Origin: Myxococcota bacterium
Lineage (GTDB): Bacteria > Myxococcota_A > UBA796 > UBA2385
Direction: 5' to 3'
Assembly (NCBI GenBank): GCA_023150805.1
Contig: JAKLKF010000038.1
Location: 1 to 56,465 of the forward strand
Length of the DNA: 56,465 nucleotides
Within the stretch, counting starts at the first letter, position 1. The number at the start of each line of letters is the position of its first letter. Position numbers and translations under genes: made by a program. Of the stretch, positions 8,810 through 17,448 are shown piece by piece. Below the pieces are notes generated by a model. It ran no database searches. It was not told where the DNA came from and worked only from the letters and a program-made list of their open reading frames with translations.

Positions 8810-10092
8810 GCCAGGATCCCCCGCAGCGGCTCGGTGCCCGCGACGAAGTCGCCGGGGTCGACGTCCGCCAGCTCCAGCAGCGCCGCGCCGACCGCCTCGG
8901 CCGACAGGATGCTCTGTCCATCGGCCACCTCGCCCGAGGCCAGGTCGACCGTCTGTCCGGCGAAGCCCCCGTCGTAGCCGCCGATCACGCGGTCACCGGC
9001 CAGCCCCGGGCCCAGCAGCATCATGCTGGTGTAGGGCCAGTGGTCCTTGCCCAGGGTCGCGTTGAGCTGCGGCGTCCGTCCCATCTCGCTCATCACCACG
9101 ACGACGGTCTGGTCGGCCAGGCTGCCGCCGGCGGGCCCGGGGGTCTGCTCCAGCAGGGCCAGGAGCTGGGCCAGGCCGGCGAAGAGGGCCTCGAACAGGG
9201 GGCTCTGGGTCTCGTCGTTGTCGGCGTGGCTGTCCCAGCCCAGGCCGCCGCCGCCGTCGAAGCCCAGGCTGACACAGCGGCAGAGGTCGAGCTTCAGCGC
9301 GTCGGTGGCCACCCGGGCCTGGGTGGCCAGGTCCCCCCCGCCGGTGAAGTCCATCACGAAGCGGTAGTCCTTCAGCCCCAGCGCGGCCGCGGTGGCCCCG
9401 GCGTAGCCCTGCGCCAGCGCCTGGTCGACGGGGCTGTGCGTGGACAGGGCGCGGGCGTTGACCCGGCGCTGCACGAAGCGGTCGATGGCGTTCTCGAAGG
9501 GGGTGCCCGGCTGGTAGACGAAGCGGTCGTTCCACTGCAGGATGTCGCCCGAGAGCAGCGCCTCGAGCTGGCCGGCGCTGCCGGTGCGCGCGACGCTGGT
9601 CACCAGCTCGCCTGAGAAGCTGGGGCCGCCGATGACCAGGTGGGGCAGGGTGAAGCGGTCGCCCTGGGCGCTGGCCAGGATGGTGGCCCAGTCGGGGTCC
9701 AGGCCCGAGCTGGTGCCGGTCAGGGCCAGCATCGTGCAGATCTCGTGGGCGATGGCGCGCACCAGCACCCCGTTGACGATCACCATCCGCTGGTGGTTCG
9801 CCTGCATGAAGGCGCCCACGCTGGGGCGGTCGGGGTGCTCGACGTAGGAGATGCCGCCGGCGGTGGCCGGCTCGGCCAGGTCCTCCATGTCGACCTGGGG
9901 ATTGTCGAAGGTCGTGGCGAAGACCCGGGTCGTGTCCCAGCCGCCGCTGGCGAAGACGAAGACGAAGCGCAGGTCGCTGCCGCCCACGGTGGGCAGCGCC
10001 GCCAGGGCCGGGCGGGGGAGGAGCAGGCCCGGACCGGCCAGGGAGGCGGCGGCGCCCAGGGCGGAGCGTCCGAGGAAGGTGCGACGGTCCAT
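8806..10092 (-). CDS. DUF1501 family protein with Tat signal
   Basis: The 428-residue protein starts with a twin-arginine type leader (RRTFLGRSALG and a hydrophobic stretch ending near ALA) and so is probably exported folded. The body has DUF1501 hallmarks: RFVFVFASGGWDTT, GLGWDSHADN and MSEMGRTP, the last two being the likely metal and active-site segments of this alkaline-phosphatase/sulfatase-like fold. DUF1501 genes are usually beside DUF1800 or PSCyt-type genes, as here with the haem protein 9 bp upstream. The substrate is unknown. Confidence 0.85.
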   Translation of the reverse strand: MDRRTFLGRSALGAAASLAGPGLLLPRPALAALPTVGGSDLRFVFVFASGGWDTTRVFATTFDNPQVDMEDLAEPATAGGISYVEHPDRPSVGAFMQANHQRMVIVNGVLVRAIAHEICTMLALTGTSSGLDPDWATILASAQGDRFTLPHLVIGGPSFSGELVTSVARTGSAGQLEALLSGDILQWNDRFVYQPGTPFENAIDRFVQRRVNARALSTHSPVDQALAQGYAGATAAALGLKDYRFVMDFTGGGDLATQARVATDALKLDLCRCVSLGFDGGGGLGWDSHADNDETQSPLFEALFAGLAQLLALLEQTPGPAGGSLADQTVVVVMSEMGRTPQLNATLGKDHWPYTSMMLLGPGLAGDRVIGGYDGGFAGQTVDLASGEVADGQSILSAEAVGAALLELADVDPGDFVAGTEPLRGILA

Positions 10093-10101
10093 GGAGGGCT
10101 C

Positions 10102-11709
10102 CTAGTACAGGACGAAGTCGGGGTCGCGCATCAGGGCCGAGAGCAGGCCCGCCCAGGCCAGGGCCACGTTGTCCTCGATGGTGATGAGCTCGGTGAGCAG
10201 CGCCTGGCCGGCCTGGACCTCCTCTCCGTCCGCGGCCACCTCGTCGCCCAGCACCAGCAGGTGCAGGCGCTGGATCTGGGCGGCGGTGGCGCCGGGGGCC
10301 AGCGAGGGGTCCTGCTCCAGGTCGACCTCGGTGAACAGGGTGCGCTGGTCCAGGGGCAGGGCGGCCTCGGTGACGACGGCGTGGATCGCGGCCGCCTCGG
10401 AGAGTCGCTCCTGCACCAGCACCAGGGTGGCGTTGGCGGCGGTCGCGGTGGCGGCGACCGAGGCGCCGTCGGCGCCGCCGGCCAGGGTGCGCACGCCGAC
10501 GCTGTCGGTCGACATCATGTCGACGCCGGCGTACTCCCAGCGGAAGCCGGTCAGCGCCTGCACCTGGTCGGCCAGCAGGTCCGGCGTCACCAGCTTGCGG
10601 GGCACGGCGCCGTCCAGGTCGGTGGCGCCGGCGCGGTACCAGGGGTCGGAGAGCACCGAGCGCACCAGGCTGCGCAGGGTGAGCCCGCCGTCGAGGAAGG
10701 CGGCGCGGTGCCCGGCCAGGCGGTCCATGTCGGCCACGGTGGCGTCGCGGCGCAGCAGCAGCTCGAAGGCCTGCTGCACGGCGCACTCCGGGAAGCGGGG
10801 GTCGGCGGCGATCTGTCCACCCAGGTCGGACAGGGAGCTGCCGGGCTGGCCGTAGTAGCCGGGGGCGACGCCGGTGTACTGCTGCCAGAGCTGCTCGCGC
10901 TCGGGGTGGTAGCGGCTGGCGTCCACCACGCTGTCGGGCACGTAGGTCCAGAAGCCGAAGAGGTAGCTGGCCAGCGGGTCCAGGCTGGTGTGACAGGCGA
11001 TGCAGCCCTCGTTGTTGGTGATGGCGTCGAGCACCGCCTCCTCGTCGAGCAGGTCGACGTTGCGCTCGAAGTCGATGGGCCGGACCAGGTAGTCGTTGCA
11101 CAGCAGGATGCGGCTGACCTGGTTGGCGCGGCCGCGGTTGGCGTTGCTGTCGGTGCTGGTGTAGCGCCACCACAGGCCGTTGGTGGCCAGCACGCCGGCG
11201 GCCGGGCGCCCGTCCGTGTAGCGCGCCACCTGCCAGCCGGTGCCGGGCTCGCGCTCCAGGGGCCAGGCGGCGGCCAGCAGCTCGTCGGCCATCGTCCAGT
11301 CGCCGGTGACCAGCTCCGTCCAGGGCAGGTCCTCCTGGGCGACCCGCGCCAGGATGCGCAGCGGCTCGTCGCCCACGGCGGCGCGGAAGCCGGCGTCGTC
11401 CTCCAGGCCGTAGTCGGCGGCGCTGATGTAGAAGGTCTCGGTCCGGGTCAGGTAGATCTCGCTCCACAGATCGGCCATGCGCTCGCCGAAGGCGGGATCG
11501 GACAGGAAGCCCTCGACCAGGCCGTCCAGCGCGGCGGGGTCGGCGCGGACGGCGTCCAGCTCCTCGGCCGAGGGGCGGCGCCCGCGCAGGTCGAGGCTGG
11601 CGCGGGTGAGCAGCTCCGAGGCGGCCATCTGTGGCACCTGGACGGTCTGCCCGGGGTCGGGAGGGGGCGCGTCGGCGCAGGCCAGCGCCAGGGCGAGCAG
11701 GGTCACCAT
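10102..11709 (-). CDS. PSCyt/DUF1549-DUF1585-like haem-binding lipoprotein
   Basis: From ATG 11709 the product has 535 residues and begins with a short signal and lipobox LALAC. The N-terminal part (LTRASLDLRGRRPSAEEL, then DPAFGERMADLW) resembles the DUF1549 module. A single haem motif, CIACH, lies near residue 240. The C-terminal part (AVQQAFELLLRRD, then GGLTLRSLVRSVL) resembles DUF1585. This is the usual partner of DUF1501, and the two probably form one secreted assembly. The start overlaps the preceding lipoprotein gene by 7 bp; the next codon, GTG, would give a GTGA overlap and is an equal candidate. Confidence 0.75.
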   Translation of the reverse strand: MVTLLALALACADAPPPDPGQTVQVPQMAASELLTRASLDLRGRRPSAEELDAVRADPAALDGLVEGFLSDPAFGERMADLWSEIYLTRTETFYISAADYGLEDDAGFRAAVGDEPLRILARVAQEDLPWTELVTGDWTMADELLAAAWPLEREPGTGWQVARYTDGRPAAGVLATNGLWWRYTSTDSNANRGRANQVSRILLCNDYLVRPIDFERNVDLLDEEAVLDAITNNEGCIACHTSLDPLASYLFGFWTYVPDSVVDASRYHPEREQLWQQYTGVAPGYYGQPGSSLSDLGGQIAADPRFPECAVQQAFELLLRRDATVADMDRLAGHRAAFLDGGLTLRSLVRSVLSDPWYRAGATDLDGAVPRKLVTPDLLADQVQALTGFRWEYAGVDMMSTDSVGVRTLAGGADGASVAATATAANATLVLVQERLSEAAAIHAVVTEAALPLDQRTLFTEVDLEQDPSLAPGATAAQIQRLHLLVLGDEVAADGEEVQAGQALLTELITIEDNVALAWAGLLSALMRDPDFVLY

Positions 11710-12623
11710 GGGTAGAGCTCCCAGTCCAGCCAGGGGGAGAAGTCGGCGCAGGCGGTCCCCACCTCCTGGCCGGCGAGGCTGACGGTGCCGCAGCCATCGC
11801 ACAGGGCCGCGTCCATCCCCCCCTCCTCGGGGGTGTCGAAGGCCACCATCCACCAGGTGCCGTCGGCGTCGCGGATCTGGGCGGTGCCGGTGGGCTCCAG
11901 CGCACACACGCTGCCCAGCGCCTCGCTGAACAGCAGCGCCTCGGTGAACAGGGCGGCGGTCGCCTCGCCGGGCATGCCGCTCACGCCGCCGTCGACGTAC
12001 ACCCCTCGCCCGTCGTAGGTCGGGTAGTCGACGCTGTAGAGGTAGATGTCGGGGACCAGGCCCTCGCTCAGCCAGTCGTCGGCGCCCTCGGCCGCGGTCC
12101 ACAGGAAGCCCCCGGCGACGTCGCTGACGGCGGCGTGGCTCTCGGGGTCGGCGCCCTGGCCGGTCAACAGCTGCAGGCCGCCGCCGGCGTGGAAGGTCTG
12201 GCCCTGGGCGGTGGTGATCGTCGCGACGCCGTACAGGCTGTCTCCCGACCACAGGGTGCCCGATCCGTCCAGGTCCACCTGGTCGTACTCGTAGAAGAAG
12301 CCGTAGCCGTCGAAGAGGGTGCCCTGCTCGCTGGTGCAGTAGTCGTACCAGAACACGTTGCCGTCCTGTTCATACCAGTCCGGGCAGTCGGCGTCGGCGG
12401 CGGCGACGACCTGCCGGTAGCCCTCCAGCGCGGGGCCGGCGTGGAGCTGCAGGGCGACGTCGATCGCCTGCTGCAGCGCCGCCTCGACCATGGCGGCGTC
12501 GTAGTCGGGGTCCTGGTCGGTGGGCGCCTGGTACTCCCAGGGCTGGGGCTCGGTGGCGGAGGCGTCGTCCGGCAGGGGGCCGTCCAGGGTCGGCTGGCAG
12601 GCGGACAGGGCGAGCAGGAGCAT
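11703..12623 (-). CDS. Lipoprotein A of a paralogous pair, first gene of operon
   Basis: I start at ATG 12623, which has GGAG six bases upstream and yields a lipoprotein signal with lipobox LALSAC; an upstream ATG at 12680 would put 19 extra residues before it. The 306-residue product matches the last gene of the operon in length and in conserved blocks (DCPDWYEQDG, FWYDYC, SLYGVA, CALEPT, CDGCGT, ACADF). The conserved Cys residues probably form disulfides outside the inner membrane. The function is unknown. The two paralogues bracket the haem and DUF1501 genes, which suggests they act on, or as part of, the same assembly. Confidence 0.75.
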   Translation of the reverse strand: MLLLALSACQPTLDGPLPDDASATEPQPWEYQAPTDQDPDYDAAMVEAALQQAIDVALQLHAGPALEGYRQVVAAADADCPDWYEQDGNVFWYDYCTSEQGTLFDGYGFFYEYDQVDLDGSGTLWSGDSLYGVATITTAQGQTFHAGGGLQLLTGQGADPESHAAVSDVAGGFLWTAAEGADDWLSEGLVPDIYLYSVDYPTYDGRGVYVDGGVSGMPGEATAALFTEALLFSEALGSVCALEPTGTAQIRDADGTWWMVAFDTPEEGGMDAALCDGCGTVSLAGQEVGTACADFSPWLDWELYPW

Positions 12624-12799
12624 GGGGGCTCCAAGGGCGGGGGACGCGCTGGGAGTGGCCGGCGGGGGGTGGCTGTTCACGGTGGCGACAGGTTGCCCTC
12701 GTTCGACCCGCGTGGAGGCAGGAATCGAAAGGCCTGCGGCCGCGCGTCGTCGGTGGCCCCGGGTGGGGATAGGGCCGACGTGCCTGCCCGGAGCCCGCC

Positions 12800-13462
12800 G
12801 TGAGTGAAGCGCCCACCGTTCTTGAAGGAAGCAGCCCGGTCCTGACCTGGAAGCGCGCCCAGAACATGCAGGCCGTCGGCGTGCTGGAGGGGGGCTACGC
12901 CGGGCGCCTCGACGACTTCCAGTTCGACCTGGACAGCCACCGGATCTACGGCTGGCGGCTGAAGGGCACCGGCGTCTGGGGCAAGGCGGGCGCGGTGGCC
13001 GCGCGCCACCTGACGCTCATCGGGCGCGACGTGGCTCTGCTGGACTCGATCGACAGCGTCCACTGGGGCAGCCCGGCGCGCAAGACGGTCGACGGCCGCG
13101 CCTGGGCCAGCGCCTACCGCGGGACGCAGGCGATCACCCGCCGCGGGCGGGCCCTGGGCGCCGTCCAGGACTTCGTCATCGACACGGGCGGCGCGCGCGT
13201 GACGGGGCTGCTGCTGCACGGCGACCGGCTGCTGCCGCTGGCGGGTCGGGTGCACGCCGGGCCGGCCGCGGTGATCGCCGAGGACGACGACGTGGTGGTC
13301 GAGCTGGGCAGCCGGGACGAGGAGTCCGAGGGCGCCGGCTGGTGGGCGCGCCTGCGGGCGGCGCTGGGCACGCGGGGCGAGGCGGCGCCGGTGCCGGGCG
13401 AGGGGCACCTGGCCGACGTCCCAGCCGCCAGCCTGCCGGCGGATCCCGACAGCGAGGGCTGA
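12800..13462 (+). CDS. PRC-barrel domain protein
   Basis: The 220-residue product (GTG start at 12800) contains two repeats with the beta-barrel pattern of PRC domains: one around residues 20-85 (GVLEGGYAGRLDDFQFD) and another around 110-175 (RRGRALGAVQDFVID). PRC-barrel domains occur in photosynthetic reaction-centre H subunits, RimM and many small bacterial proteins that bind RNA or other proteins. There is no signal peptide, so it is probably cytoplasmic. It is transcribed alone and divergently from the lipoprotein operon. Confidence 0.75.
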   Translation: MSEAPTVLEGSSPVLTWKRAQNMQAVGVLEGGYAGRLDDFQFDLDSHRIYGWRLKGTGVWGKAGAVAARHLTLIGRDVALLDSIDSVHWGSPARKTVDGRAWASAYRGTQAITRRGRALGAVQDFVIDTGGARVTGLLLHGDRLLPLAGRVHAGPAAVIAEDDDVVVELGSRDEESEGAGWWARLRAALGTRGEAAPVPGEGHLADVPAASLPADPDSEG

Positions 13463-13476
13463 GGGCCGGCCCTCAG
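13459..13476. terminator. Palindromic terminator spanning both stop codons
   Basis: CTGAGGGCC followed by its exact reverse complement GGCCCTCAG makes an 18-nt perfect palindrome. The TGA of the plus-strand gene (13460-13462) and the TGA of the minus-strand gene (13473-13475) both lie inside it. As RNA it folds to a 7-bp stem with a CCGG loop from either strand. Confidence 0.6.
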
Positions 13477-16121
13477 AAGTCGACCACGGAGGGGTCGTCC
13501 TGGGCCGGGTGGGTGGGGATCACCACCCGCGCGCCGGGCGGGCCGTACAGGCGGACGTAGGTGGCGTAGTAGGCGCTCACCTTCTTGACGTAGTCGCGGC
13601 TCTCGTCGTACTCGATCTGCTCGACGAAGGCGTCCAGCTCGATAGGCTCGCCCTTGACCAGCCAGGGGCGCAGCCACCGGCCCATGTTGTGGGGGCCGCC
13701 GTTGTAGCTGGCGACGGCCAGCGGGAAGCTGCCGCCGAAGCGCTTGAGCAGCAGCGACAGGTAGTAGGTGCCGTAGCGCAGGTTGGTGGCCGGGTTTTCC
13801 AGCGCCGCCGGCGAGTAGCGCCCCTCGCCCAGCAGGGCGGCGACCTTGGCGCCGGTGCGGGGCATGACCTGCACCAGGCCGATGGCGCCGGCGTGGCTGA
13901 CGACGGTGGCCTGGTAGGTGGACTCCTGGCGCATGATGCCCATCACCAGGAAGGGGTCGACGCCGTAGACGCGGCCGTGCCGCCACAGCTCGGGGGTGCG
14001 CACCATCGGGTAGGCCAGCCGCCAGGCGTCCAGCTCGTCCTCGGCGGACTCGGCGTGCTTGTGCAGCCCGGTGCAGACCCGGTAGGACAGGTGGGCCTGG
14101 CGGGCGAAGATGGTCACGTCGCGCCAGTCGCCGATCCGGACCGCCTGCAGGCGCTGGCTGGCGGCGTCGGAGCGGCCGCGGGCCTGCTCCCACTGCTCCC
14201 AGGCCTCCCGCAGGATGCGCCCGGCGTCGGTGGACTGGCCGGCGCGGGCCAGGTCGTAGGCCGCCGGCAGGTCGGGCAGCAGGTCGGAGAGCGAGGTGGA
14301 CAGCGCCTGGAAGGTCGCCTCGGCCGTCGCCGGGTCGTACCAGGTGCAGGCGCCGTAGCCGTCGGGCAGGGCTTCGAGGGCCACCGGCAAGGGGGACGGG
14401 GGCGCCAGCGGGTGCGCGGCCGGCGGGGGGGAGCCACCGTCGGCCCGCAGCGACCCGCCGGTCCAGCGCAGGTGGGCCCAGCCGTCGTTGCCCGGCGGCG
14501 CGTCCAGGGCGGCGGACCGGGCGCGGCCGGGGGTCGGCGCCGCGCGGGCCTGGGTGGCGGCCGGCGGCAGCAGGACCGGCGGGTGGTGCCCGTGCCAGGC
14601 GCCGTCCCGCAGCATCCAGGCCTCGGTGGCGGTGCGGGCGTCGGCGGGCGTCGGCGGGGGGGGGGCGCCGGCCGCGCGCCAGTCGTGGTCCTGGGCCAGC
14701 AGGCGGTACCAGCCCGTGTCGTCGGCCCGCGCCGCCAGCCGCCACTGCGCGGCGAGCTCGGCCTCTCCCTTGGCGGCGTGCGCACGCGCGCGCCACCAGG
14801 CGGCCCGGCCGGCGTCCTCCTTGCCCTCCTCGTAGATGGCGCCCAGCTCGGCGATGGCCAGGTCGTGCTCCCCGCCGCGGAAGGCGGAGAAGGCGGCGTA
14901 GAAGCGGGCGTCGCGGCCGAGCTTGCCGCCGGTGCGGCCCAGCTGGCTCCAGCGCTCCCGGGCGGCCACGTAGTCGCCGGCGTGCAGGGTGGCCCAGGCC
15001 AGGTGCTCGCGGTTGCTCTTGTCGCCCCAGTCCCGCTCCATGCGGGCGCCCCAGGCGGCGGCCTCGGCGTACATGCCGCCGCGCTCGTAGGCGCGCATGA
15101 TCCGCCAGCCCAGGCGGGCCGAGGGCTGGGCCTCGTAGCGGGGCAGCACGCCCTGGACCCAGACGTCGAAGCGGCGCGTACCCCAGGAGAAGCTCTCCTC
15201 GTTGTCGTCGACCCAGCGCTGCAGGGCCGGGTCCAGCGGCCGCCCCTCGGCGTCCACCCGGTCGGCCTCGGCCTGAAGCTGCTGGAACAGGGTCCAGGCC
15301 TCGACCAGCTTGCCCGAGCGCCGCAGGCTGTGGGCGTAGCGCATCCGGCTCTGCAGGTCCGAGGGCATGGTGATGTCGTGGCCCTGCTGGCGCAGCTCGT
15401 CCAGGGCCTGCTGCGCGCCCACGGCCGTCGAGGGGAAGGTGTGGACCAGCACCAGCTCGTGCAGCATCGGGATGCCGCGGCGGGGGTCGGTGCGGGCGAC
15501 GGCCACCGCCTTGGCCAGCTCGATCTCCTCGGTGCGCGGGGTGTCGGGGTTGTGGTCCAGCCAGGTCTGGAAGGCGGAGACGGCGGCGCCGGGCTTGCCC
15601 AGGGCGGCCCACGCCTCGCCGACGAGGACCAGGCACTCGTCGGCGTGCTGCCCCTCGGGCCAGCGCTCGCGGTAGCTGGTGCACTCGCTGATCGCCGCCT
15701 CGTGGCGGCCGCGCTCGTGGTCGACCACCGCCTCGTACCAGGCGCCCCAGGGGGCCAGCGGGTCGGCGCTGCGGCGGACCTGGAAGAAGTGGGCGCTGGC
15801 CAGGTTCCAGTTCTGGCGCTCGACGTGGGCCAGGCCCAGCAGCAGGTGGCCCGCGGTGCGCGCCCGGCCGCCGGGGCCACCGGTGCCCTCCAGCCAGGGG
15901 CTGAGCAGGGTGATGGTGCCGGCGACGTCGCCCTGGTGCCACCGCTCGCGCGCCAGGGCCAGGGGGTCGGCCGGCGACGGCGGGACGGTGCCCGGCGGGA
16001 CGGCCGGCGCCTGCGGCAGGACCGTGCCCGCGGAGGGGAGGGCCGCGCCCGCGGCGGGGAGCGAGGCGGTGACCGGGCCGGCCAGCGCGAGCGCGGTGGC
16101 CAGCAGGCGGGGCAGGGTCAT
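13473..16121 (-). CDS. Soluble lytic murein transglycosylase (Slt-type) with TPR-rich N-terminus
   Basis: The 882-residue protein begins with a signal peptide (LLATALALAGPVTA). It has a long alpha-helical region (about residues 60-640) of TPR-like repeats, then a C-terminal SLT goose-type lysozyme domain with GIMRQEST (catalytic Glu near residue 733), GLVQVMP and VASYNGGP. It would cleave the glycan strands of peptidoglycan in the periplasm, releasing 1,6-anhydro products. A Pro/Ala-rich insert near residues 530-580 separates helical blocks. It is longer than E. coli Slt70 (about 645). The ATG at 16121 overlaps the stop of the rhodanese gene (ATGA). Confidence 0.88.
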   Translation of the reverse strand: MTLPRLLATALALAGPVTASLPAAGAALPSAGTVLPQAPAVPPGTVPPSPADPLALARERWHQGDVAGTITLLSPWLEGTGGPGGRARTAGHLLLGLAHVERQNWNLASAHFFQVRRSADPLAPWGAWYEAVVDHERGRHEAAISECTSYRERWPEGQHADECLVLVGEAWAALGKPGAAVSAFQTWLDHNPDTPRTEEIELAKAVAVARTDPRRGIPMLHELVLVHTFPSTAVGAQQALDELRQQGHDITMPSDLQSRMRYAHSLRRSGKLVEAWTLFQQLQAEADRVDAEGRPLDPALQRWVDDNEESFSWGTRRFDVWVQGVLPRYEAQPSARLGWRIMRAYERGGMYAEAAAWGARMERDWGDKSNREHLAWATLHAGDYVAARERWSQLGRTGGKLGRDARFYAAFSAFRGGEHDLAIAELGAIYEEGKEDAGRAAWWRARAHAAKGEAELAAQWRLAARADDTGWYRLLAQDHDWRAAGAPPPPTPADARTATEAWMLRDGAWHGHHPPVLLPPAATQARAAPTPGRARSAALDAPPGNDGWAHLRWTGGSLRADGGSPPPAAHPLAPPSPLPVALEALPDGYGACTWYDPATAEATFQALSTSLSDLLPDLPAAYDLARAGQSTDAGRILREAWEQWEQARGRSDAASQRLQAVRIGDWRDVTIFARQAHLSYRVCTGLHKHAESAEDELDAWRLAYPMVRTPELWRHGRVYGVDPFLVMGIMRQESTYQATVVSHAGAIGLVQVMPRTGAKVAALLGEGRYSPAALENPATNLRYGTYYLSLLLKRFGGSFPLAVASYNGGPHNMGRWLRPWLVKGEPIELDAFVEQIEYDESRDYVKKVSAYYATYVRLYGPPGARVVIPTHPAQDDPSVVDF

Positions 16122-16786
16122 CCGCCGAGCGCCTCGGGGGCGAGGGGACCCACCTCGGGCTCGGCCTGGTCCTCCCCCAGCCACAACAGGTAGCGCGGGC
16201 CGTCCAGCACGCGCAGCACGTGGCCCGCGCGGCCGTCGGGCAGCCGCGCCGGGTCCCCCACCCGCAGCGCGGCGCCGGGCTGGAGAGGGGGGACCTCGGT
16301 GGGCTCGCCGTGCTCGATCCACTCGGCGAAGCCGCCGCGCAGGCGCCGGGCCAGGGGCCAGCCGTTCTCCCGCAGCCAGGCCGCCACCTCGGTGCTGCCC
16401 AGCTCGCCGGTCTGGTCGTAGACCGTGACCCGCCGGTCGGGGGCGGGCAGCAGGTCGAGGTGGTGCCGGATGCTGCGGCCGGGTGCCAGGACGGCGCCGG
16501 GCAGCATGCCGGCGACCACCTCGGCGGGGGGCCGCAGGTCCAGGAAGAAGGGCGCCTCGCCCGACAGGACCTGGGCGGCGACCCAGGTGCGGCCGATGTC
16601 CTCGGGGTGCTTGGGGCCCGGCGTGTCGCCGGCGCCGTCGACGACCTTGGGGATGACGGAGAGATCCACCTCTCCCACCCGTCCCTGGGTCTGCCCGGCC
16701 GGGTCGCGCTCCTCGACGTCGAACTCCATGTGGAAGATCTTCACGGCGGCCTTGCGAGCGGCGCTCTTCAGGCGGTCTCGGATCAT
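16118..16786 (-). CDS. Rhodanese-like protein lacking the catalytic Cys
   Basis: The 222-residue product has a rhodanese-like domain at about residues 60-165, with FFLDLRPPAEVVAGMLPGA and RRLRGGFAEW as clear landmarks. The active-site loop that should read VYCxxGxRS reads VYDQTGELGS, so the persulfide-carrying Cys is Asp and sulfur transfer is not expected. A C-terminal extension of about 55 residues (RVGDPARLPDGRAGHVL) looks like a small beta domain. No signal peptide is seen. It is translationally coupled to the lytic transglycosylase gene downstream. Confidence 0.75.
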   Translation of the reverse strand: MIRDRLKSAARKAAVKIFHMEFDVEERDPAGQTQGRVGEVDLSVIPKVVDGAGDTPGPKHPEDIGRTWVAAQVLSGEAPFFLDLRPPAEVVAGMLPGAVLAPGRSIRHHLDLLPAPDRRVTVYDQTGELGSTEVAAWLRENGWPLARRLRGGFAEWIEHGEPTEVPPLQPGAALRVGDPARLPDGRAGHVLRVLDGPRYLLWLGEDQAEPEVGPLAPEALGG

Positions 16787-16924
16787 CGGCGGCTCCGGGG
16801 CGGGGCCGCAGGGTAGCCCAGGTCGAGCGCCCTGGGGCGGGGGTGGCTCGCGACCCGGTGCGGGCGTGGTAGACAGGCGGACGGGCTTTGCACGGATGCA
16901 GGCGAGGCCCGAGCGGAGGCGCGC

Positions 16925-17440
16925 GTGGGAGTGCTCAGAGACCTGCTGCTGGGGCGGCCGGATGGCCGGCGCGCGCGCCTGCGGCGCAAGCTGGGGCTGG
17001 GGGGCGGCCAGGCCTGCACCAAGGCCGAGGCTCCGCCGGCGCCCCCGCCCGCGGCGGCGGGGTGGGGAAGGGAGCCGGCCGCGGCCGAGCCGGCGCTGGG
17101 CCTGTCGCCCGAGGCGCCCAAGGACGTGACCCCGCCGGAGGGCTTCGAGGTGGTACTGCACAAGGACGCCCTGCCCGCCGGCCAGGTCGTGGAGATCATC
17201 ATCGGCGGCACGGCCATCGCCGTGGCCAACGTCGAGGGCACCTTCCACGCGGTGACCAACACCTGCCCGCACGCTGGCGGGCCCCTGGGTGAGGGGACCC
17301 TGGACGGCCACGACCTGACCTGCCCGTACCACGGCTGGACCTTCGACGTGGGCACGGGGGCCTGCAAGACCAACCCGGACGTGGTCCTGCGCCGCTACGA
17401 CGTCGTGGTCGAGAGAGACGCGGTCTGCGTGCGGCTGTAG
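16925..17440 (+). CDS. Rieske [2Fe-2S] ferredoxin-like protein
   Basis: The 171-residue product (GTG 16925) has an Arg-rich N-terminus and an Ala/Pro linker before a C-terminal Rieske domain (about residues 72-171). The two cluster-binding loops are CPHAGG and CPYHGW, supplying two Cys and two His ligands. The simple domain without a transmembrane anchor is like the NirD/BphF-type electron carriers. It is the first gene of a three-gene run with a FIST protein (8 bp downstream) and a sensor-like protein, and may report or deliver electrons in that pathway. Confidence 0.85.
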   Translation: MGVLRDLLLGRPDGRRARLRRKLGLGGGQACTKAEAPPAPPPAAAGWGREPAAAEPALGLSPEAPKDVTPPEGFEVVLHKDALPAGQVVEIIIGGTAIAVANVEGTFHAVTNTCPHAGGPLGEGTLDGHDLTCPYHGWTFDVGTGACKTNPDVVLRRYDVVVERDAVCVRL

Positions 17441-17448
17441 GGGGCGGC

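Noticed and set aside
7548..8921. Longer version of lipoprotein B starting near 8921
   Set aside because: It would overlap the small haem lipoprotein gene; GTG 8468 gives a lipoprotein signal, a ribosome-binding site and a GTGA overlap.
16118..17332. Longer version of the rhodanese gene starting near 17332
   Set aside because: The extra part runs antisense through the Rieske gene and has no homology signal; ATG 16786 gives a complete protein.
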